From: Bacteroidales bacterium
GTDB lineage: Bacteria; Bacteroidota; Bacteroidia; Bacteroidales; UBA7960
Direction: 5' to 3'
Assembly: GCA_007131895.1 (NCBI GenBank)
Contig: SLPR01000350.1
Location: forward strand, 1-10,741
Length of the DNA stretch: 10,741 bases
Shown here: in pieces, positions 5,722 to 10,741 of the stretch
Layout: each line of letters begins with the position of its first letter
Numbering within the stretch: the stretch's first letter is position 1
Program-made: the position numbers and the translations under genes
Notes under the pieces: generated by a model
Told to the model about the DNA's origin: nothing
Databases searched by the model: none
The model's input: only the letters and a program-made list of their open reading frames with translations

Positions 5722-8718
5722 ATGTACAGGATTTTACCGTTTTTCTACAGCACTTTTCTGCCACCTAATACCACCTGCACAATCCGTATGGGGTTTGTTG
5801 CAATCTGGATAGTGATGCTGCTGATATTGAGCAGCGCCGGTGTGAAAGCAGAAGAGCCTAATCTGCCTGATCCCGGTATTTCCGAACTCATGAGAGAGGG
5901 TAACAGATTATACTTCAATGGTAATTATCAGGGTGCCATCTCTGTTTTTGAAGATCTGTATCACAAAAATGAAATATCCTCCCACAGGCTAATGCATGCC
6001 CGAATTGCCCTTAAACTGGGGATTCTTTATTATCATACCGGTAACTTTGGTTTTTCCCATCACTTTTACCGCCTGGCAGAAGAGCAGCTGCTGCAGGTAC
6101 CAGGGCCGGATTTTACTCCCCTGGCAGTGCTGTATACTAATATGGGTGCCCTTATGATACAAACAGCTGATCTGGAAGCGGCTAAAGGTTATTATGAGCG
6201 GGCTGAAGAGATTGTTCTGGATATTTACGGGGCAAATCACCCCTTGCTGGGAAGCATTTACCTTAATATGGGCGTGGTGTTTCACAATGGGGGTGACATT
6301 GAAAAAAGCAGACTGTATTATGGGCGAAGCCTGGATTACTTCGTCCATAATAATGATGACAACAATATCTCCCGGGTTTTTCATAATCAGGGTATGATTT
6401 CCTACAATACCGGAGAGTACGAAGATGCTCTTTCTCACTACAGAGCAAGTGTTGACCATCTGCGCGAGAGTCACGGCCTTCGAAAAGCCTCCAGCCTTAA
6501 CAACATTGCCCGGACCTACAATAAACTGGGAGACTATTCTTCTGCGGATTATTACTTTCAAAAGGCATTGGCCGATGCACACCAGGGGGGGTGTGGAACA
6601 TATCCGCAGATCGCCATTTTCTATCTCAACTACTCGCTGTTTTTAATTGAACAGCAGCAGGCTGAAGTCGCCAGCACATACCTGGATCTTGCAGGAAAGC
6701 ATTTTCTGTCGGGCTGGACTGAATCACACCCTATGGTTGCACGCTACTTTCTGGGGCTGGCACGATTGCATATGTTTTATGATCGATATACAAAGGCTGC
6801 GCAGAAAGTCCAATTCGCAATTGCCATGCTTGAAAATAGCAAGGCACTGCCAGGGTCAGATTCTCCTGATGTGGCGCTCAACAGCCAGGAAAGTATTACC
6901 ATGCTGGAGGCTCTTAAGCTGAATGCCGCAATCCTGGGCAGAAAGAGCAATGCTGCAGACCCGGAGAATGCCAATCCCGCTTTGCTCAAAGAAAAGCTTA
7001 AAAGCCTTGATGCTGCTGTGGATTTGATACACCAGTTGAGAATCAATTATACGGGTGAAACCAGTAAATACCATTTATCTGGCCGGGAAAAGGATGTTTT
7101 TGTGGCTGCAGTGTCGGTTGCTTATAAGCTGTACCAGATTACCAGCCAGGAGAAATATTTCAGCAAGGCGTTTGCCTATTCCAATATGGCAAAAAATGCA
7201 GTACTGGCTGAAACCCTGGGGGGCATCGATGGCTTCAGGGTGGCAGGAGTGCCGGGTTTATTGCGCAAGGAGGAATCGTCACTGCGAAGGGAGCTCCGCT
7301 CACTGGACCATCTGATCCGCCAGGAGATACTTCAGAGCGAGCCTGATGAAAACCGGATGCGCTACTGGGAAAAGAAGATGTTTGATACTTACCGCCAGTA
7401 TGAAGACCTGATCGCCAGTCTTGAAAAAGAGTATCCTGAATACTACCGGCTGCGATACAAGCCCGGGGTTGCTTCTGTAACGGACCTGCAAAAGGCCCTG
7501 AGTCCGGGCCAGTTGCTGGTGGAATACCTGGTTGGTGAGGACGAAATATTCGTGTTTGCAATCTCGGCAGAGGATAAAAAGGTATTTTGTCAACCCCTGC
7601 AGGAGAATACAAAGCATCATATTCATGTATTTATGAAAAGCTTTACTCTGGGCAATGCCATGCTTGCAGGAAAGGAGCAATTTGTTGAATATACTGAGGC
7701 CGCATGGCGGTTGTATGATGTTTTGCTAAAACCTGCAATGGATCACTTTAATCCTGGTTCATTGATGATTGTGCCGGATGAACTGCTCAGCCTTCTTCCT
7801 TTTGAAGCAATGCTGATAGAGAGCAAAGAGTTTACCGGTATGGATTATGCCCGCTTGCCCTTTCTTATTAAACAACTCCCGGTGAGTTATTCCTATTCCA
7901 CAGCATTGTTGCTTTCTTCGCATCCTTTAACCACAAGCCCTAACAGCAAAAGGATCATGGCTTTTTCCCCGGTAGCAGATTCATTCCGCGAAGAAAAAGT
8001 ATACGCTGAAGGGCAAATGATCTCGCTGCCCGGAGCATTGAAGGAGGTGAAATTCCTGGAACGGGAGTTTGACGCTCGAATTTTTATGGGAGCTCTGGCC
8101 TCTCGTGAAAACTTCATCCTCCAATCGGGTAATGCGGGGGTTCTGCACCTTGCCATGCATGCCGTGGTGGATACTTTAAACCCCATGAACTCCCGACTGA
8201 TATTTGATCCCCAGGATGCACATTCGCAGAAAAACCTCTACGCATGGGAGATTTATGGATTGCAACTGCCTGCAAAACTGGTTGTGCTAAGCGCCTGTAA
8301 CACCGGAGCCGGAAAACAGGTTTCCGGAGAAGGCATCATCAGTTTCACCCGGAGTTTCATGTATGCCGGCATAAGACGTATCGTGATGACGTTGTGGGCG
8401 GTGCCCGACCATACAAGTGCAGGGATTATGAAAGACTTTTACACCTATCGCCTGCAGACCCAGACAGAAGGGGAGGCGCTCAGAATGGCCAAGATAAGCT
8501 ATCTGGAACAAGTGCTGCCCGGCAAGGCACATCCTTTTTACTGGGCAGGCTATGTGGCTGTGGAAAGTACGCTGGAAAAAAGGGAAGTGCCGGCAGGACG
8601 TAAAAGTACAAATCTTGCTGCTGCTTTGTTGCTGCTGATAGGTGTCGGTATAACCATGATGATATTCAGAGCAATATGGACTTATATCCGCGAAAGGATA
8701 TCTTCCAGTTCTTGCTGA
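5722..8718 (+). CDS. TPR-CHAT caspase-like protease, exported and membrane-anchored
   Basis: This 998-residue protein has TPR repeats followed by a C-terminal CHAT domain (caspase HetF associated with TPRs), a clan CD peptidase fold related to caspases and separase. A hydrophobic export segment lies at ~23-43. TPR units are visible from ~57 to ~290 (for example 'GNYQGAISVFEDLY', 'GDIEKSRLYYGRSL', 'GEYEDALSHYRASV', 'GDYSSADYYFQKAL'), with more helical repeats to ~500 and a coiled region ~510-570. CHAT spans ~590-950. The catalytic dyad appears intact: His813 in 'LHLAMHA' and Cys859 in 'LSACNTGAG'; the conserved 'GEGIISFTRSFMYAG' and 'TLWAV' follow. A membrane helix at ~964-986 is followed by a basic tail (R983, R990, R992). 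N-terminal and C-terminal charges both place TPR and CHAT in the periplasm. ATG 5722 gives a long N-region; ATG 5788 (Met23) would start directly at the hydrophobic segment and fits the promoter better. It converges with, and overlaps, the anti-sigma-like gene. Confidence 0.93.
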   Translation: MYRILPFFYSTFLPPNTTCTIRMGFVAIWIVMLLILSSAGVKAEEPNLPDPGISELMREGNRLYFNGNYQGAISVFEDLYHKNEISSHRLMHARIALKLGILYYHTGNFGFSHHFYRLAEEQLLQVPGPDFTPLAVLYTNMGALMIQTADLEAAKGYYERAEEIVLDIYGANHPLLGSIYLNMGVVFHNGGDIEKSRLYYGRSLDYFVHNNDDNNISRVFHNQGMISYNTGEYEDALSHYRASVDHLRESHGLRKASSLNNIARTYNKLGDYSSADYYFQKALADAHQGGCGTYPQIAIFYLNYSLFLIEQQQAEVASTYLDLAGKHFLSGWTESHPMVARYFLGLARLHMFYDRYTKAAQKVQFAIAMLENSKALPGSDSPDVALNSQESITMLEALKLNAAILGRKSNAADPENANPALLKEKLKSLDAAVDLIHQLRINYTGETSKYHLSGREKDVFVAAVSVAYKLYQITSQEKYFSKAFAYSNMAKNAVLAETLGGIDGFRVAGVPGLLRKEESSLRRELRSLDHLIRQEILQSEPDENRMRYWEKKMFDTYRQYEDLIASLEKEYPEYYRLRYKPGVASVTDLQKALSPGQLLVEYLVGEDEIFVFAISAEDKKVFCQPLQENTKHHIHVFMKSFTLGNAMLAGKEQFVEYTEAAWRLYDVLLKPAMDHFNPGSLMIVPDELLSLLPFEAMLIESKEFTGMDYARLPFLIKQLPVSYSYSTALLLSSHPLTTSPNSKRIMAFSPVADSFREEKVYAEGQMISLPGALKEVKFLEREFDARIFMGALASRENFILQSGNAGVLHLAMHAVVDTLNPMNSRLIFDPQDAHSQKNLYAWEIYGLQLPAKLVVLSACNTGAGKQVSGEGIISFTRSFMYAGIRRIVMTLWAVPDHTSAGIMKDFYTYRLQTQTEGEALRMAKISYLEQVLPGKAHPFYWAGYVAVESTLEKREVPAGRKSTNLAAALLLLIGVGITMMIFRAIWTYIRERISSSSC
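8682..8718. other. 37-bp tail-to-tail overlap of CHAT and anti-sigma genes
   Basis: The CHAT stop codon is TGA at 8716-8718 and the minus-strand gene stops with TAA at 8684-8682. The two coding regions therefore share 37 bp in opposite directions, leaving no room for a terminator between them. Their transcripts must be complementary at least here. Confidence 0.85.
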
Positions 8719-9497
8719 TCAGGCCAGCCTTCGCGGGAAAGCTGCTCAAAAGTTTCTCTTGCCATATCCTTGTTGTCGGTTCTGAGGTAAATGAGACCCA
8801 GGTACCACTTGGCTTCCAGATAAAAAAGATTGTCTCTTTCTAAAGCAGGCCCTGATAATGCTCTTTTGGCTTTTTCAAACTCTCCGGCTTCAATATAAGA
8901 TATGCCAATAAAAAAACGGAGGTTTTCCCTGCCCGAATGATGAGTTTGCTGATAAAGTGACTCAAAAAAGGAGGCTGCCATAGTGAACTTCCCTTTGTTG
9001 AAAGCATCCAAAGCTTTGGTCAATAGGTCTTCATCAGGTATTGCATCTGAGCGCAATGCCACCTCAATGGCATAGGGCTGGTAAAATTTGGCAAATAGCT
9101 GTTCGCCTGTGTGGGGCTGACGCTGGCTATGCAACCAGAATGCGAGGGCTGCTGATACTATCAACACAACTGATGCTGCGATCTTTAGCCACATGGGAGG
9201 AAAAGATTCGTCACGCGAAGAAAAGGTATCATGGGATTCGTAAAATTCAGGGTCTTTTACCCCTGTGGCTTTGGTAGTCGCTGCCGGTAACGGGTGATGC
9301 CCTTGAATGACGCTTTTTATACGTGTCGAAAATTCTTCTTCATTTACGATGCTTTGAATATATTCGTCAAGCTCGCAATAGAGAGCCATTTCGCGGGCCA
9401 GCTCATTATCGGAGTCAAGTTTTTTTTCAAAAGCCTCCATTTCTTCCGCCGACATCTGCTGGTAGTGATACTTTTCTATTTCCTCAAAGTAGTTCAT
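8682..9497 (-). CDS. Anti-sigma-like membrane protein with periplasmic TPR domain
   Basis: This 271-residue single-pass protein begins with residues ~1-62, which match the helical N-terminus of Bacteroidota anti-sigma-like proteins: 'IEKYHYQQMSAEEMEAFEKKLDSDNELAREM' has the usual 'S-x-E-E-x-x-x-F-E-x-x-L-x-x-D-x-E-L' spacing. The zinc-binding H-x3-C-x2-C motif of classical ZAS domains is absent (only one Cys, C41). A linker precedes the membrane helix at ~103-122, and residues ~130-271 hold three or so TPR-like helix pairs ('AFNKGKFTMAASFFESLY', 'YIEAGEFEKAKRAL', 'YLRTDNKDMARETFEQL'). Topology is N-in, C-out. It is the next gene after the ECF factor on the same strand but 398 bp away, with no recognisable -7 box of its own, so cotranscription is plausible. 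Role inferred: hold the sigma factor at the membrane until a periplasmic signal. The final 12 codons are antisense to the CHAT 3' end. Confidence 0.8.
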   Translation of the reverse strand: MNYFEEIEKYHYQQMSAEEMEAFEKKLDSDNELAREMALYCELDEYIQSIVNEEEFSTRIKSVIQGHHPLPAATTKATGVKDPEFYESHDTFSSRDESFPPMWLKIAASVVLIVSAALAFWLHSQRQPHTGEQLFAKFYQPYAIEVALRSDAIPDEDLLTKALDAFNKGKFTMAASFFESLYQQTHHSGRENLRFFIGISYIEAGEFEKAKRALSGPALERDNLFYLEAKWYLGLIYLRTDNKDMARETFEQLSREGWPDQQELEDILSRI

Positions 9498-9529
9498 TCG
9501 ATTAAAATTGTTCTAAGTAATTAGCTTCG

Positions 9530-9556
9530 CTGAGCTCTCCCGCAAAGCGGGCTCAG
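9530..9556. promoter_or_regulatory. GC-rich hairpin 33 bp before the anti-sigma start
   Basis: CTGAG (9530-9534) pairs with CTCAG (9552-9556), and CCCGC (9539-9543) pairs with GCGGG (9547-9551). The loop is AAA and four bases bulge on one side. It is not followed by a T-run in either direction, so a terminator is unlikely. In the message it would fold in the leader just upstream of the anti-sigma gene and could influence translation or RNA stability. Confidence 0.45.
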
Positions 9557-9688
9557 TTGGTTAGATGGAACTTGCATAGATGACCTTATTGCTCACTATC
9601 GTTTATTATTGGTATTCGTGAGCTCACTCCGTTCGGTTTATTTTCTTTTGAGTGTGCAATGCTCATGCAAGTTTCATGCTTTCTGAGC
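9551..9688. repeat. Large imperfect palindrome
   Basis: The two arms share, in order and in opposite orientation: GCTCAG (9551-9556 with 9683-9688), a 14-bp block around AACTTGCAT matching at 12 of 14 (9565-9578 with 9664-9677), and ATTGCTCACT against AGTGTGCAAT matching at 9 of 10 (9588-9597 with 9651-9660). A perfect 10-bp palindrome, GTGAGCTCAC (9618-9627), sits near the shared centre. It may be a MITE or REP-like element or a structured RNA in the ECF/anti-sigma transcript. Confidence 0.65.
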
Positions 9689-9895
9689 AAACTCCGGTAA
9701 TATTTTACCCGCAGAGATACCCTGTCAACTGAAAGAGTTTATCCGCTTTCATTACTTAATACCGTGAAAAAGGTAAAATAACCCACCAATCATAAAAAAA
9801 ACAGTGGCATTCGGAAAAAATTTCATGTTGGCTGTTGTTTTCCCCTAATCAAGCCCGACTGGAAGAATTTTTCAATAAATTGAATGGAATTAAAT

Positions 9896-10459
9896 TTATA
9901 GCGGGAACAATTCTTTAAAGAAAGGATCCTGCCTCACAAAACGCATTAGGGCTTTTTTACAACGATAGCGTCGGTTGAGGGCATGTTGTTTTGAATTGTA
10001 TTGCATTTTCTCCAGCGTGTGGTCAGCATCCTTTCCTTCCATTGCCATTTTAAGAAGTTTCTGGCAATCGGAGGTCAGAAGGGCAAAGCATCTGTCAAAT
10101 ACTTCTTTTTTGAGTTGCCCGGATTCGTTTGTCATTATTCTTTCTTCAATTGATTCTACGTGGGGCATATCATCGGACTGTATCTCACGTGTATGACGGC
10201 GCTGGCGCAGCTCTTTAAGCCACAGGTTTTTACACACGGCATACAGGTAAGTTGAAAGGCGGCAGGTGATGGCAAAGCCGGGAGTTTGAGCCTTGCGGAA
10301 AATCGCTATCAGGGCATCATGAAACAGATCGGCTGCCTGTTCCTTTGTGCCCTGATTTTTTATCACAAATGCCTGTATGCGGGGAAAGTCATTTTTGTAA
10401 AGGTTCTCCAGCAATTGGGTGTCTCCTTTGATGATCCCGTCTAATTCTTTGTTGCTCAT
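9896..10459 (-). CDS. ECF-family RNA polymerase sigma factor
   Basis: The protein has 187 residues, the usual ECF length. Region 2 spans ~20-88: 'AADLFHDALIAIFRKA' is the sigma2 core-binding helix, and 'STYLYAVCKNLWLKELRQRR' (69-88) is the region 2.3/2.4 helix that melts and reads the -10 element. After a short linker, region 4 spans ~118-172, with a helix-turn-helix around 'DHTLEKMQYNSKQHALNRRYRCKKAL' split over 146-171, which reads the -35 element. There is no region 1.1 or 3 and no extra C-terminal domain. ATG at 10459 is preceded by a weak AGTAGG five bases upstream. The anti-sigma-like gene follows on the same strand after 398 bp. Its regulon is unknown; likely targets are its own operon, the CHAT gene or the T9SS gene. 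Confidence 0.93.
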   Translation of the reverse strand: MSNKELDGIIKGDTQLLENLYKNDFPRIQAFVIKNQGTKEQAADLFHDALIAIFRKAQTPGFAITCRLSTYLYAVCKNLWLKELRQRRHTREIQSDDMPHVESIEERIMTNESGQLKKEVFDRCFALLTSDCQKLLKMAMEGKDADHTLEKMQYNSKQHALNRRYRCKKALMRFVRQDPFFKELFPL

Positions 10460-10556
10460 GAAAACCTACTGTTATGGCATATAATGATGACTTGTGGATT
10501 GACAAGGAGACGCATCCCCAAAAAACAGCCTCCCGAAAAACAAGCCATATTCCTGC

Positions 10557-10564
10557 CAAAAATA
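10557..10564 (-). promoter_or_regulatory. Candidate -7 box for the ECF sigma gene
   Basis: The minus strand reads TATTTTTG, a TAnnTTTG match, ~100 bp upstream of the ATG at 10459. The expected -33 position shows GTTAGC rather than TTTG. It is the same octamer as found upstream of the other three transcription units. Confidence 0.35.
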
Positions 10565-10682
10565 AGGGTTTTTGGTAACATTGCTAACATGAAAGCCGCA
10601 AAACCCACGGATATGAAGATTCACGGCGATTACCGGATGGAGTCAACGCCGGCCATGATTTTATACATTACCTGACAGCTGA

Positions 10683-10732
10683 GTTTTAATGGGTGTGTCT
10701 TCATGCATTGCGTTTTCCGTAGCTAAACCAGG
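10683..10732 (+). repeat. Dispersed repeat, copy 2
   Basis: This is the partner of 666-715 in direct orientation at 88% identity over 50 bp. It ends 9 bp before the window edge. The rest of 10460-10741 contains no credible gene: the 63-codon plus-strand frame at 10484-10675 shows no domain and overlaps the presumed ECF promoter region. Confidence 0.8.
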
Positions 10733-10741
10733 CTTTTAGCT

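Larger units (their letters stand above)
9498..9895. other. Non-coding spacer between the ECF and anti-sigma genes
   Basis: The spacer is 398 bp long with no credible ORF; plus-strand frames entering from 9294 and 9323 are shadows of the anti-sigma gene. Its lower half (9530-9688) is built of inverted repeats, and its upper half is AT-rich with a 13-mer (9775-9787) that also occurs upstream of the T9SS gene. ECF and anti-sigma genes are commonly much closer, so the spacer is unusual. I see no TAnnTTTG box on the minus strand here. Confidence 0.7.

Noticed and set aside
5989..6582. 197-codon minus-strand open frame inside the CHAT gene
   Set aside because: It is antisense to the TPR region of a clearly real gene, shows no domain and has no promoter; it is a shadow frame.
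5722..8718. Type III-E CRISPR (Craspase-like) TPR-CHAT effector
   Set aside because: There is no gRAMP/Cas7-11 gene or CRISPR array, and this protein has an export segment and a membrane anchor, unlike the cytoplasmic Craspase subunit.
9530..9556. Rho-independent terminator after the ECF gene
   Set aside because: The hairpin lacks a T-run on either strand and lies just before the anti-sigma start, so a leader structure is more likely.
10484..10675. 63-codon plus-strand frame upstream of the ECF gene
   Set aside because: Low-complexity Lys/Pro/Ile content with no domain, lying over the expected ECF promoter; not supported as a gene.

Overview
The window most likely comes from a member of the Bacteroidota. 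The evidence is a very large secreted protein ending in a type IX secretion (T9SS) type A sorting domain, -7 promoter boxes of the Bacteroidota form TAnnTTTG with little Shine-Dalgarno signal, and a Bacteroidota-style ECF sigma factor paired with a membrane anti-sigma-like protein that carries a periplasmic TPR domain. I cannot place it below phylum. Both ends of the window fall in or beside repeated sequence, which suggests (but does not prove) that this is a complete short contig whose assembly broke at repeats.

Layout. 1-355: a short minus-strand ORF encoding the signal-peptide and first-TPR portion of a larger protein, bounded by a perfect 20-bp inverted repeat. 356-1021: no convincing gene; it holds one copy of a dispersed ~50-bp repeat and a strong 19-bp-stem hairpin that probably ends transcription of the next gene. 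1022-5563 (minus): a 1513-residue T9SS cargo with two jelly-roll (choice-of-anchor-J-like) domains, an ASH-like domain, two Ig-like domains, seven repeats resembling beta-propeller blades, two more Ig-like domains, an unrecognised domain and the sorting domain. 5564-5721: divergent promoter region. 5722-8718 (plus): a 998-residue TPR-CHAT protein with intact His/Cys dyad and a C-terminal membrane helix. 8682-9497 (minus): a single-pass anti-sigma-like TPR protein whose 3' end overlaps the CHAT gene tail to tail by 37 bp. 9498-9895: a non-coding spacer containing a large imperfect palindrome and a GC-rich hairpin. 9896-10459 (minus): ECF sigma factor. 10460-10741: upstream region with a candidate promoter and the second copy of the dispersed repeat.

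How the genes may work together (inference): the ECF factor and the membrane TPR protein look like a sigma/anti-sigma pair. The neighbouring CHAT protein is predicted to lie in the periplasm, on the same side of the membrane as the TPR domain of the anti-sigma, so it could act as a caspase-like protease in envelope signalling, for example by cleaving the anti-sigma or a surface/secreted protein. The divergently transcribed giant T9SS protein is a candidate output, substrate or ligand-binding partner. The parts are recognisable families; the combined circuit is not demonstrated by the sequence.
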